Below, piece after piece: positions 1 through 10,990 of a stretch of DNA of 64,000 nt. The translations under genes were made by a program, and so were the position numbers. Source of the DNA: Ascaphus truei (taxonomy: Eukaryota; Chordata; Amphibia; Anura; Ascaphidae). The DNA is taken from the NCBI GenBank assembly GCA_036426205.1, contig CM071570.1:73873763-73937762 (forward strand), given 5' to 3'. The number at the start of each line of letters is the position of its first letter. Position 1 is the stretch's first letter. The notes under the pieces are model-generated. The model was not told where the DNA came from and searched no databases. It saw nothing but the letters and a program-made list of their open reading frames with translations.

Positions 1-303
1 AATCTTTATAATCTATATTTGTATTATTCAGCTCTTAATGTTTTAAAATTAGTTTTAACATAATCTGCATCCTTTGATTTCTATAGCAGGTTTTAGCCCA
101 CCTCCCCCAGCAGTGCAAGGTCTTTGTAACACTTTCCTGTTTGGGATAATTTGTTACAAGTGAAAAAATAAGTGCAATATAGCGCTCGCGTGACAACCTA
201 AATAAATAAACAAATGACAATAATAAATAGACCTGCGAATTGGAGTCCGAAAAAGAGTCCTTGAGCTGGTTAACTCTGGTTATCTCACAACCAGGAATAG
301 ATG

Positions 304-1864
304 CAAGGGTGATAAACCTCTTGTGGCGCTGAGGTAAGGAATGACTTGTGAGATTCAATTGGACTGTAGATATTGTCCTGTTCCTTTAAATGAATACCTC
401 AAGAGAGGGGAGACAAAACCTAGAAAGCACTGCAATAGTGCATTACCCAAGGACCATATGCATGAGTTAAATGAACAGAGCAATTTTTTAAACTTGTAAT
501 GAAACAATAAAATTGCGTACAGATGTACATCAAACTTTAAAACATCTCAGTGCTGAAGCACTTGGAATAAAACTTTGCTCCTCCGTTGGGAAAAATTAGA
601 ATCCTACTCACCAAAGGTGGCTAGGACATACGCCAATGATTATTTGGTCTTATAGCTGTTTGACACCGCTCGCCGTGGGGTGAAGTACGTCAGTGCCTCG
701 AGGAGATCCGTCTTCCGTGCTCAAAGTCGATTGCTTCCAGAGTCTCACCGATCGGCTCCTCTGCTGACGTCACCGCTAGTATTACACTCCGAGCACGGAA
801 GGCGGATCTCCTCGAGGCACTGGCNNNNNNNNNNNNNNNNNNNNNNNNNNNNNNNNNNNNNNNNNNNNTTTGCTATCACTAATACACTTTGATTTTCAAC
901 ATTGAGTGCTGTCTCTTGTTTACCAATCCTTGGAACGGTAACGTATAACTATTTTCTCTATATGGGACGTGCACCTGTGGCTTACCAGCACTTATTGGGG
1001 TGCCAACTGCCTTATCTGACTATTAAACTAGTAATGAAACAATAAAATTGCATACAGATGTACATCAAACTTTATGTACTGAAGCACTTGGAATAAAACT
1101 TTGCTCCTCCGTTGGGAAAAATTAGAATCCTACTCACCAAAGGTGGCTAGGACATACGCCAATGATTATTTGGTCTTATAGCTGTTTGACACCGCTCGCC
1201 GTGTGGTGAAGTACGTCAGTGCCTCGAGGAGATCCGTCTTCCGTGCTCGGAGTCGATTGCTTCCAGAGTCTCACCGATCGGCTCCTCTGCTGACGTCACC
1301 GCTAGTGTCCACTGCAACGCCAAAATTATCCAACGCGTTTCGAAACTGAGGAGTTTTGAAACGCGTTGGATAATTTTGGCGTAGCAGGGACACCGTAGCA
1401 GTGGATACTAGCGGTGACGCAGCAGAGGAGCCGATCGGTGAGACTCTGAAGCAATCGACTTTGAGCACGGAAGACGGATCTCCTCGAGGCACTGACGTAC
1501 TTCACCCACGCGAGCGGTGTCAAACCTCTATAAGACCAAATAATCATTGGCTTGTCCTAGCCACCTTTGGTGAGTGAGGATTCTAATTTTTCCCAACGGA
1601 GGAGCAAAGTTTTATTCCAGGTGGCTCAGCACTGAGATGTTTAAATTTGATGTCATCTTACGCATTTATTGTTTCTTACAAGTAAAAATTGCCTGTTCAT
1701 TTAACTCATGCATATGGTCCTTGGTAATGCACTATTGCAGTGCTTCTCGGTTTTGTCTCCCCTCTCTTGAGGTATTCCATTTAAGGACAGGACAATATCT
1801 ACAGTCCAATTGAATCTCACAGGTCATTCCTTACCTCAGCGCCACAAGAGGTTTATCACCCTTG
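304..1864. mobile_element. Large foldback element with duplicated left arm
   Basis: The right arm (about 1352-1864) is the reverse complement of the left side over its whole length, so the locus can fold into a hairpin of roughly 500 bp per arm with its turn at ACTGAGGAGT near 1346-1355. The outer ends match over CAAGGGTGATAAAC (304-317 against 1851-1864). The left side holds the arm sequence twice: once at about 304-800 and again at about 1023-1350, next to the centre. Positions 691-722 also recur inverted at about 789-822, a smaller nested hairpin that runs into the gap. No transposase is visible, so this is non-autonomous. The small open frames here only mirror the inverted arms and are not genes. 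A 15-bp word, TTGGGATAATTTGTT, occurs just outside both sides (141-155 and 1862-1876). Confidence 0.8.
825..868. other. Assembly gap of 44 N
   Basis: This is a run of undetermined bases inside the left arm of the foldback. The sequence just before it (about 789-824) is an inverted copy of 691-722, so the gap probably marks an unresolved hairpin. The bases after it (869-1022) do not match the arms. Confidence 0.95.
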
Positions 1865-1876
1865 GGATAATTTGTT

Positions 1877-2662
1877 GCCAATATTCCAAGCAGTTTGAGC
1901 TGCAAACTGTAACCATAGATAATGTTACCGTAGTAATATAAGAATACATTATAGCTGCTGAGTTACACTGACTGAAGGATTGATTGAAACTGAAAGGCGG
2001 CCATTTAGTGAACCCTGAGAAGCAGGATCTTTGCTGATCAATCACGGTTGAATGAATTGATCGGCAGCTTAAGTAATTCATTTCCAATAAAGGTAATCAA
2101 AGGCTGCATATTATAAATATATATATATATATATATTTACATATACACATTTACATTTTAAGTGCTGCTTGGACTGCCTCTTTAAGACCCACTTTTTCTG
2201 TAAAGCATTGGGGCACTAGCCTCAAATACTCACCATATTGACTTTTGCTGCAAAACCCTTGAGGAGTCGGCATGCTCAAGAAACACTGATTGGATGATAG
2301 ATCAAAGAACAAACTCTATGGGATTCTTTTCTTTGATCCATGTGGTACTCATTTTAGTACCACTTTTTGGCTCTGTTTTGCCGCCAAAGTGTTCTGAAGC
2401 AGAGCTATGCACTGGGGACTTAAACCAGAAAAAATATTAATGGATGCTTCTAAGGTTACTACTAAAAAGTGGCTTTTGTCACTCAAATATTATACGTTTC
2501 CACATTCCTTCATCAAAGGCTCTGCTAAATTACTGTAGGAAAGTCACAAAGTGCAAAACATTGAAGCTCTTCACCCTGAAAGGCAAGGCCCAGAAATCTT
2601 AATTGATATCACTTTTCTAATTTTAAGTGAACAACTTTAGAAATTAGAGGCAATTCCATTGG
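1877..2662. other. Non-coding, AT-rich, with a TA microsatellite
   Basis: I see no gene here. A TA dinucleotide run lies at about 2115-2137. At about 2290-2345 there is a short segment with GATCAAAG and CTTTGATC in opposite orientation, which looks like the remnant of a small hairpin MITE. Confidence 0.4.
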
Positions 2663-2670
2663 AATCTGCC

Positions 2671-3204
2671 CAGGGTTAACACCACTCCGGGTTTGACCAG
2701 TAGACTACGGGTTTCGGCCACGTATCTCCGGGCTACGGCTTAACCAGAAAAATCTCTGGGCAGCGGCATCTCCCCCTGCAAATCCCATCAACATGGCTGC
2801 GCGACATCAAATGGTGCCGTGTTGCCATGAGAATGGGATGCTATGTGACGTAACGGTGTCACATAATGCCCCGTTGCCATGAAAACGGAATGGTACTTCG
2901 TGCCGCGGTGTTACATTGCCATGACGATGGGGTGTCACGGGAACGCCGTGGCGCTATAAGGCGTTCCATTGTCATGGCAACTTGACGCCATGACATCATG
3001 TCGTCGTGGCAACGTGCGCAGTTTGACATCGCAGAGCCATGTCGCCTGGACTTTGCAGGGGTAGATGAAGGCGGGAGATGCCGTTGCCGCCGCCGCCGCC
3101 ACCAGTTAGAGAGATAAATATATAAATAAAATAAAGAAATGTAAAAAAAATTATATTGCAAAAAAAGTCTCCGGGTTAGCCTTCAACAGAAGGTGGCAAC
3201 CCTG
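2671..3204. mobile_element. hAT-type MITE with exact 8-bp target duplication
   Basis: The element begins CAGGGTTAACACC and ends GGTGGCAACCCTG, which are imperfect inverted repeats. It is flanked on both sides by the identical octamer AATCTGCC (2663-2670 and 3205-3212). An 8-bp duplication and CAG-type ends are the signature of the hAT superfamily. The 534-bp interior is GC-rich, with repeated GTTGCCATG words and a short CCG run near 3090, and carries no transposase, so it would depend on a transposase in trans. The open frame on the minus strand (2859-3161) is low-complexity and not a gene. Confidence 0.85.
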
Positions 3205-3212
3205 AATCTGCC

Positions 3213-4085
3213 ACAAAGGAACGCTTGCCCATTTTTTCTCCAAATCTTTATTTACGACTTTCTGCAACGTATTCTGATTCATTTTTAATTACTGGGTTGA
3301 ATCTAGCATTAATTCTTACTACCAGTACCTGGTGTTAATTAATGTAATGGCATGTTGTCACTACATGACTTTAACATGCTGTATCAGCAATTAACACCTA
3401 ACATGACAGCAGAGGCCTGTTCACAACCAGACAGACTGGGTAATAAAAAAATGCCTGCTCTGCAGATCTTTAACTTCCAATACTGTACTCTCTGTGCAAG
3501 CTTACAAAACACACACTTTCCTTCCCTACTGTCTGATTTTGTTGGTTGCACTTATTGTATTTCCCAGTATGGTAGGGTCTCTTTTGTAAAGTACTGTGGG
3601 CGTATATAAATAAAGATATACAGCACAGACATACATACTGCACAGCTAAACATTTACACAGCGCACTCACCAGAAAAAAGCATTCTGCCCACCCTCTGCT
3701 GGGACACAATACCACATCATAACAATAAATCCACCCTTCACGTAATCTGCATTAGTAGCCGATAAACAAGAGAGAAAGAAAACCCTGTAAAACACAAGAC
3801 ATATAAAAAGAAAGAGCAGTATAAAGTATATTGTGGGAAAAGAGATCCAACGTGTGCACATACTGTACTGTATATACTGAATATACTGTACTCTAGGTCA
3901 CTCTCTAAATAATTGTATTAAGGTAGGTAATGTAAAGGCAACCTATACCCCCAACAATTTAAGTACCCTTCTTGGGTAAGGTAGAACTTCTGCCATGTTG
4001 CCACATTAGAGGTGCTGTTTTCAGGTATCTTATACATCAATGAAATTTCACATAACTTTTAAAGCAGCAAAAGTTTCCAAAGCAG
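3213..4085. other. Non-coding, nothing recognised
   Basis: This is AT-rich sequence without a convincing open frame or repeat. Short ORFs at 3352-3609 and 3470-3715 overlap on opposite strands and resemble no family I know. Confidence 0.4.
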
Positions 4086-4134
4086 GAATTGATACCCAAA
4101 AGGGGCTTCTACTCTCCATAGATAACAGCATGAT

Positions 4135-4312
4135 ACAATGGGGTCTTTGTATCAAGGCCAAAAAGTGGTGCAATTCTGGGACAAAACAAATACTCCAAAT
4201 GTATCAAAGAAAAAATTATATAGATTTCCAAGGGATTTTGTCTTTGATACATTCCGTGAACATTTTGTGGTCCGGATTGCCCCACTTTTGCATTGATACA
4301 TATGCCCTATAA
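4135..4312. mobile_element. Small hairpin MITE (GATACA / TGTATC type)
   Basis: The word TCTTTGTATCAA and the segment AAAAGTGGTGC on the left recur inverted on the right as CCCCACTTTTGCATTGATAC, with a second inner pair around TGTATCAAAG and CTTTGATACA. The stretch can fold into an imperfect hairpin, the usual form of small MITEs. No target duplication is clear. The 90-codon open frame that spans it is a by-product. Confidence 0.45.
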
Positions 4313-6485
4313 TAACATAGCAATCCCACGATGTAGCTGATGCCGAGGTGCAGGCAACACAAAAAGAGTGGGCTCCATTTCTGATCTGATCAAACTGGAC
4401 GATACATCGGAGCTGTGAGCCCGAGCTGCCTAAGACCGCATGCTAGTGTCCATGATGTACCAGGTACATCTTATTCAGGTTCAGGAGCGGAACGCTGTGT
4501 TCTTCACATGGCAGAATGTTAATTCTCCTTTCACCCTCCCAGCCAACCTGAAACAGAACTCAGAAGCGTGGCCAGAAAGAGGAACCAGTAATTGCCAAGG
4601 CAGAGCCTAATGCATTCTGGGCTGTGCTTTCTCCTGTCACAGCAGTGATTGGCAGATTCAGTGTATCAGGAAATGTTAAATGTTGTTTAAAGGCCTCCGT
4701 TGCTGGTCTATTAAAAAAACAAACCTCCAGCTTTTGTATGTACCAGATTTATTTTATTGACCCGACGCTGTCCACAAATGTTACAAAATGACCAGGCTGA
4801 TCAAAATCTGGCCCTAATTACAGGCTTTGACCTTTAAAAGAATCGAATCAAATAGAAAAACGCTAGAAAAGAAATAAAATAAGGCAGGTAATCTGCTTTA
4901 GAGGGCATTACACTGAGCTTACTTTCACACATTTCTAGAGAGAAGTGTAGTTTTGTGAATCATGCAATGAAATCCCTTCTTAATTAAATACTTTCAATTA
5001 TAACAACTGTTGAGGCTAAAAAAAAAGCGTATTACTTTTATTGATATATTGTGTGTGGGAATGTGGAATGAAATAACAGACATAGCTCAATATTCGATTT
5101 TTTTTGCTTGGAATAGAAATGAAAGCATGTAGCAAGATACTATTATACTGTAGGAACCCCTTTAGTAAAAAAAAGTACTCACACTCAAGAGGAGAACACT
5201 ACTGCAATCCATTTTGATCCATGATTTAGAGTACTGTATTTATTGGGGGAGATGTATCAACATATCAAGTCTGTTTTGGTGCATTGCTCCATTTTCTGCT
5301 TGCGTTTGTGTCGTAAGAAACTGTTTCTTACACTTGACGCAAATTATTAGGCAGAAAAGTTTACGCCATCTAAGAGCCGGCAGATTTTTTTGCACGCAAA
5401 AGATGTTGATTCATGGAGACAGAGTTGGATACATCTCATTATAATCTGTGTGCCCTGTAACTACTTCCTGACTCCTATTATCGGTCTCCCCCAAATCACA
5501 AGCTTATGTACATGGGGCAAACCTTTGAGCAAAGACCTTGATACATTGACACAAAGAGACCGGATGAAAATGACACCATTTGTGTACATTTTGTTCCAAA
5601 TTCCCCCCATTGTGTTATGTGCCCTTAAAAATCTTATCTTAAGTACAATATTCATCGGATACACTGTGATAAAACACAGAGTACTCCTTACAAAAAAATG
5701 GAATCGTAATTTTGTGTCAGTGAGTTCTAAAGTTTGACATAAACAAAGTGCAAATACTGTATTGTATCTAGCTTTCTATTCTCAAAATGCATAGTCTTTG
5801 CATCGGAATTCAATTATAACATTCTGTGTTTCTAGAATGAATGCAAGCTTTAATTATTTGTTATTATTTTATTATTTATTTGATGCAGGTCTTACTGTAT
5901 TTGCTAAAGAAGTCTGATTTATTACTTACATATGGAATTAGGTTTGCATTAAACATGAGCCGATACTGTATATACTATTGTGCCTATAACGACCCTGCAA
6001 GGAACTGACAGGATGGGATATGAGCTGTAGACGAGAACAGCTGGGAGAAGGCACTCTGGAGATACAAGTCCACTCATGTACAGTATTCACATTGGGAGGG
6101 ATATTAACTTACTGTATGCTATATCAGTCCTGGAGAAAATAAAATACTTGTGCAGTTTGCAATATAGTCTATTTGTATGCACGCCATACTATGCATATTT
6201 ATTAATACATGTTCATTCAACACCTCATAAAGGGAACAAAACTGATGTGTCAAATAGGATATATCACGTACGAAATTATCCCATGTTAGTCAGAGACTCC
6301 ATTGTAAATTCCTGGAAATGAAACATGTATGCTAACTGTGTCAGCATAATCCTAAAACAACAAACCCTATTGCCTCTGAACAATAAGGGACATGTTTACA
6401 AAGTTGTGTTACTCCCATAAGGCCCCATCCTGCGCCTTCACTTGAGTACTATGTTTTTATGACGTGTACTCTTAACTTGAATGAG
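4313..6485. other. Non-coding; possible unique sequence near 4320-4860
   Basis: No gene is supported. The part at about 4320-4860 has a more balanced composition than its surroundings and shows no repeat hallmark, so it could be single-copy DNA, including conserved non-coding sequence; this cannot be judged without alignment. At 5240-5620 there is MITE-like sequence (GGGGGAGATGTATCAA, later TTGATACATTG). The 115-codon frame at 5390-5737 crosses this repeat and I do not consider it a gene. Confidence 0.35.
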
Positions 6486-6490
6486 CCATA

Positions 6491-6654
6491 AGGGCCCATA
6501 TATACTAAGCAGTGCTATGCCATAAGACACTTTTTGGCACTAGAAGACTATTTACAGCCCATTCACATATATGGCTGACTAAATTTGGGCCATGTGTTTG
6601 CGGGTGCCGGAAGGTGTCTTATGACAGCATTGCTTCGTAAATATGGGTCAAAGT
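6491..6654. mobile_element. Palindromic MITE (GGGCCCATAT ends)
   Basis: The left segment GGCCCATATATACTAAGCAG and the following TGCCATAAGACAC recur inverted on the right, GTGTCTTATGACAGCATTGC followed by TAAATATGGGTC. The arms are about 40 bp with a central unpaired part. A related end is found at about 48568-48596. It is non-coding and non-autonomous. Confidence 0.6.
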
Positions 6655-6944
6655 CTGTTCCAAACTAGTTTTGTTATGACCAAGATTAGAAACGTATAAG
6701 ACTTTGGCTAATAGTACCCTGCAACCTCTTTAAATAAACAAGAGCACTCAGTGCTCCGTTACCATAATGTAGCTCCAGGCTTTTGAATTCATTGGCATAT
6801 GTTACAAGATGATAACCCAGCTCTGCAGTTCTTTTTTTTTTATTTATAACTTGTATTTTCTTGTTTATTTTCAAAATATAAATGGGAAAGGGAGGAAGGG
6901 ATTACTGAAAAGAAAAGGGGGGTAGGGAGACGGGTAACATGGTT

Positions 6945-7860
6945 TCTGTTGTATTGTATGTCTTTATTTATATAGCGCCAAAAGTGTACTCAGCGCTTCA
7001 CAAAGAATACAGTACAGGGAATTATAATAGCAAAATCAGACAATAGGAAAGGAAATCCCTGCCCCGAAGAGCTTACAATCTAAGAGGTATGATGGGAAAC
7101 TTACAGAGACAGCAGGTGAGGAAATAAGTGCTGTAGATGGCAGTGCTTGGTCACAATGGGTGGTAGGAGTGACTGGGTGTGGGACAATAGCCATGAGTGC
7201 AGGCTATTGGGATGCTTGATTTGTGGGGCAAGTTTTAATGTTGGTCAGTATTAAATCAGAAGGTTAACACCATTTGCATGGGAGGAGATGGCAGGGAGGC
7301 GTGGGTGAGATCAGATGTGTATGTCTGGGTTCAGGATAAGGAGAGATAGCCCCAGCAGCAGGAAGGAGTAGAAAGAAGTGTTAATAGAAGATTTGCGGGG
7401 TGCTTTTTATTAAGGGGTAAATAAGTTGTTGGGAAAGAGGTGTATAAATAATGGTGTAGTGTATGGGCACAGACAGGGGAGGAGAGATGAAGAAATGTGG
7501 ATAGGAGGGGAAGTTGGAGAGAACAGAAACGTTTACAAAGGAGTGAGGAAACATTAAGCAGAAAAAGCAATAGGGAGGTCATAGTGAGATGCAGGAGAGA
7601 CTAAACCAGGTATTGGAGGACAGGAAGAGTATAAATTATCAGAGCAATTAGAAAGTCAAGTTTGCACAATTACAAGGTTGCAGTTGTTTTAGTTTTCAAC
7701 TCCAATTCTAACTCCACAGACACTTTATATGACACTTTGGGGCTACACAGCCATATGGCTCACAGACAAGATAGACTCACTTAAATACTCTAACACATTC
7801 ACTTGACTAACAATTATGGGAGGGGTCTGCCTATTCAGCTCATACCAGGTAGTTGTTAAT
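6945..7860 (-). mobile_element. Internally deleted L2-clade LINE
   Basis: Read on the minus strand, this copy starts with the 5' leader, runs into the N-terminal part of the L2 ORF (codons at 7582-7331), and then jumps straight to the L2 3' end. The tail reads TTGTAAGCTCTTCGGGGCAG and then GGCGCTATATAAATAAAG, followed by short TACAA repeats. The same 3' tail ends the longer L2 copy at 56660-56865. Roughly the endonuclease and the whole reverse transcriptase are absent, yet both ends are retained, which differs from the usual 5' truncation of LINEs. The leader is shared with the fragment at 52321-52770. Confidence 0.75.
7331..7582 (-). pseudogene. L2 ORF N-terminal fragment
   Basis: The 83-codon frame starts with a hydrophobic stretch (MTSLLLFLLNVSSLLCKRFC) that closely parallels the fragment at 52521-52333 and more loosely the start of the L2 ORF at 53479. 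In all three copies a Ser/Leu/Pro-rich linker with KKHP or a similar motif follows. The frame is lost at the point where the long copy has its 2A-like motif. It cannot encode any enzyme by itself. It is part of the deleted L2 element around it. Confidence 0.65.
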
Positions 7861-8153
7861 TAAAGATCAATATCAGATGGGCTTAATTTGATAGTGATTA
7901 ATTACTAATCAGTCCGCCTATTGAGCCGGAGATCATTGAAACATGCAGTTTACAGCTTCAAGTTTCCACAATGCTATCAGATAACGTAGATGGGTGTTAG
8001 GCATTTGGTTGATTTGCTTCACAGTAAGCCATCCATGGTTCTCTGATCCCCTGATATTTGTTATATCTGCCAACAGATTCGTTCATTTCTCTACAGTAGA
8101 TTCATTATAGCATTAATTTTGTTTTTGACTGCCCTGTTTCCAGTGGCTTCCTA

Positions 8154-8468
8154 TCATAAATTTAGTTGCCAGTAGAATATGGGTAATAGTATGTCAAGGT
8201 TCCTATCTAAATTGTCGTCAGGCATATGTATCAGCACTGTTTCTATATTCCGGGGTGGGTGCAGGCCCATAATCTGGGTTATTAATCTCTGTATTTTTCC
8301 CCAGAACAGCATGATCTTGGGACATGACCACCAAATATGTTTAAATCTGCCCTTTTGTCCACAATTACTCCAGCATAGGGTGGAGGTCTTGGGAAGGAGT
8401 GGAGATGAGCTTGGGTTTACCACCATCTGTGCAGGATTTTGATATACATTTCTAGGACTGCTAAACAT
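8154..8468 (-). pseudogene. L1 ORF2 C-terminal fragment
   Basis: The minus-strand frame carries CWSNCGQKGRFKHIWWSCP and a following FW..I..LI pattern. This is the Cys/Trp-rich C-terminal region typical of vertebrate L1/Tx1 ORF2 proteins. The homologous region is seen at 28180-28130 (minus) and near 63790-63840 (plus). It is a broken fragment with no start codon of its own. Confidence 0.7.
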
Positions 8469-8552
8469 CTTGGGGACCTGGCCACTCTATCAAAAATGTC
8501 CCCCCACTCTTTGTTGTCCAGATCACGCTTTATGTCTTGGTATAGAAAATAA

Positions 8553-9239
8553 ACCGGCTGCCAGCTCTAGGAGCAGTGCTGCACAAGTGGTGTACGATAA
8601 TAAGTATTGCCCCGGTGACAGAGAGATGGGAACTATATGAAGAGTTAATAGGGAAGCCTCCGTGAGGGAGTGCGTCAGCAGATGTGTGTCTAAGGAAATC
8701 ACTTTAGTAAATAAACTGCTGATAAGTAAGCACATAAATCCAAACGGAAGCTTAGATGAGGCGTGGAGTTAAATAATTACTCACGATCAAATCGCCATGT
8801 ACATTTTCCTCTTTGAGAAAGCGCTAGTGACGGCGTGAAACGCGTGGGAGGAGCTTGGTTTTTCATGTGGAAGTTTCACATTTTTGATGTAGTTTAAAAA
8901 AGTTTTCTATCCAATTTTTGGATGTCATACCGATCCCTTCTTACTCTCACGCTTTATGTCTCTCTCCCGGTAGTTGATGGTTTTATTTGTTTGCTCTGTG
9001 TTTTTGTGATAACAAAATTTGGTATAGTTGCTTTCTTGTCCCTTTACGGTACTCAGTTTTTAATTAAACGTTTTCAAATATTGTTCGTGCCTATGTATTT
9101 CTTTTGCTACCTGGATTGATGAGACAAATTGTTTCAATTGGAGGTATTGATATAATTGCTTATGGGGTATATTATATTCGTCATGGATGATTGATTTTGA
9201 CGAATGATTTTGGTGAATGATTTTATTACATCCCCCTTC
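8553..9239 (+). mobile_element. Insertion in L1, with hammerhead-like motif
   Basis: The L1 reading on both sides stops here and resumes beyond it, so this roughly 690-bp block was inserted later. It contains one of the hammerhead-like motifs of the window (8812-8850) ending in GAAACGCG. The small open frames in it are not recognisable. I infer a non-autonomous retroelement, perhaps Penelope-derived, but no enzyme is present to prove it. No target duplication is evident at the boundaries. Confidence 0.45.
8812..8850 (+). ncRNA. Degenerate hammerhead-like motif
   Basis: The order is TTGAGAA, a 4-bp stem (GCGC pairing with GCGT, one wobble), and GAAAC followed by GCG. A functional hammerhead needs CUGANGA and GAAA flanking stem II. 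Here the first core position is T and another core base differs, so self-cleavage is unlikely. It resembles the other motifs listed in this window. Confidence 0.4.
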
Positions 9240-9836
9240 AATATGTCCCCACACTAGGCCTGCCTCCCTCCAAGACCCATAAGAGCCCGGTTGGAAGGTG
9301 CAAAGTCTGTGTAACCCAAGATCTGAGTCATGGGTGATGGAATGGAGGAGACATATTTATGCCTGCAAGCTGTGTCCCATATCTTTAATGAGTGTGCTTT
9401 GACAGGGTGTGTTTTAATCAGTGTACCAGTAGGTCTATTCTCCTTTTTCAGCCAAACCAGTGTCAACATATCTGTTACCTGTGCCTCTGCCTTTCTTATA
9501 TCCACCCAGTGCCTCTCTGCAGAAACTAATAGATCAGTGAGCTCAACTTGGCCACCTCATATTATCCTGTCAGGTTCGGTTGTGTAAAAGCCCCGAGTTG
9601 TTTGGCAGGGTTATAGTGCTATTCTTAGTCCTGGGCTTTTTGCCCCTCCATATAACATTTGTTATCTCATTCTTATGGACGTTATCCTCCCTGACCCAGA
9701 GATCTGGTGAGAGTCTCAGGCTCCAGGTTTTAATGAGTGCAGGGTAATTCACCTCATAAATTTCCTTATGTGTTTTGGTATAAATGCTCCTAGATATTTA
9801 CACTTTTCTGTTTTCCATTTAATTGGTGTAAATCCC

Positions 9837-10126
9837 ACTAGTGGGATTACTATTGTCTACTGAAGGGGTTAATGTCTAGGGAGGTCCCTAGCTAAATGTA
9901 ACTAATTCCATGTAGCTAAAGATGCTTGTGTCAGGTGTTTGGCTACTCCTCAGTTCCAGAACATGCTAGAATAGTTACCTATATATGAATCCTAATAGAC
10001 TAAGGGTGTCTGTATCTTCCCAGATACAGGGGTAGGATGATGAGATCATACAGGGGTATAAAAGTAACTACAGAAGCTTCCAGGCCCCATGGCTCCTGGA
10101 GGATACGAGAGGAGGGGAGTCTCACT
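9837..10126 (+). mobile_element. LTR-like insertion in L1
   Basis: A block of about 290 bp separates L1 coding segments. It has a TATA-like GGGTATAAAAGTA at about 10050-10065 and GC-richer sequence after it, which suggests part of an LTR or other promoter-bearing element. I found no matching direct repeat or coding part, so the class is uncertain. Confidence 0.35.
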
Positions 10127-10495
10127 GTGTTAAGTGCATGGTGTTAATGGTCTTATATGTCCATACATTTTGCTGCCCATGCATGTGCCATTTGCCACCT
10201 TAAAGAGTTTGGATGTGTACCCGGATGTGCGCATTGTTGCTGTGGGAATAGATTATTGTACTTTTATCTCTGTTATGAATCTATCATGTAGTCAGTCCCA
10301 TTTCCTTACTATCCGGAACATAAAGGACCAGGCAACCCTATCAAAGAATTTATCTGCATCAAGGCTTAAAATTACACTCTGTCTATACAGTATGTCATAT
10401 TGCTGTTGTGTATAAATATTTATGATTCTGCGGATATTGTCTGTCTCTCTGGTGTAAATCCTATCTGGTTGGGATGGACAAGTTTATTTAAAACC

Positions 10496-10753
10496 CTATT
10501 GAGGCATGTTGCCATTATTTTGGCAACAATCTTTATATCCATATTTATCAGGGATATAGGCCCGTAGTTTGGGCATAGTGTGGGGTGCTTTCCGTTCGGT
10601 CTTACATTTATTGAGGCCTCTAGTAATTTGCATTTTATTTCCTAATCTAACTAGGTATGGATTCAGGAAAATCCCATACTTTTTATAGTACAGGTTTGAA
10701 AACCCATCTGGTCCCGATGCTTTCGATTTTTTGAGGGATTTAATGATCTCCAA
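10496..10753 (-). pseudogene. L1 ORF2 reverse-transcriptase finger fragment
   Basis: The longest open piece of the minus-strand L1 here contains SKASGPDGFSNLYYKKYG. This matches the conserved opening of L1 reverse transcriptases, where the KSPGPDG-type motif precedes the catalytic palm. The frame breaks downstream. The next blocks of the domain continue in other frames at 10480-10325. Confidence 0.7.
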
Positions 10754-10990
10754 TACTTCTTCCTCAGTAACTGGGGCCCCCCAAGGAGTCAGAGGCCCAG
10801 GTGTCTAATGAGAGATGTTTACCTAGTTCTAAATACTCATCTATTCATTTTTTCTAACGTTGGGTCTACCTGTTCAGGTGGGATAAGATTATATAGGCTG
10901 CTATAGTATTGTACAAACTCCCTATTGATGTCTAGGGGATTGTGTGTCAGTGTGTCATTTCCGGTCTTTAGTGCATGTATATTTAAACTA

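Larger units (their letters stand above)
8150..10990 (-). mobile_element. L1-like LINE ORF2 remnant, split by two insertions
   Basis: Minus-strand translation in changing frames gives L1 reverse transcriptase landmarks in the correct order. KSLKKSKASGPDGFS is at about 10735-10690. The finger region follows at 10480-10420. The palm motif LSLDADKFFDRVAW (motif A) is at about 10370-10325. VIWRGKKPR is at about 9660-9630. The C-terminal KILHRWW and CWSNCGQKGRFKHIWWSCP regions are at 8440-8310. Many stops and frameshifts, and loss of the motif C region, make it dead. Foreign sequence interrupts it at about 8553-9239 and 9837-10126. It belongs with the L1 pieces at 27.4-28.4 and 59.7-64 kb. Confidence 0.8.

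Noticed and set aside
1271..1547. Two overlapping 73-codon frames on the minus strand
   Set aside because: They arise from the palindromic foldback arms. The same peptide words appear on the plus strand at 680-780.
141..1876. The 15-bp direct match TTGGGATAATTTGTT as target duplication of the foldback
   Set aside because: The left copy is about 150 bp away from the arm end, whereas the right copy overlaps it. The positions do not fit a target duplication, although a rearrangement could have moved it.
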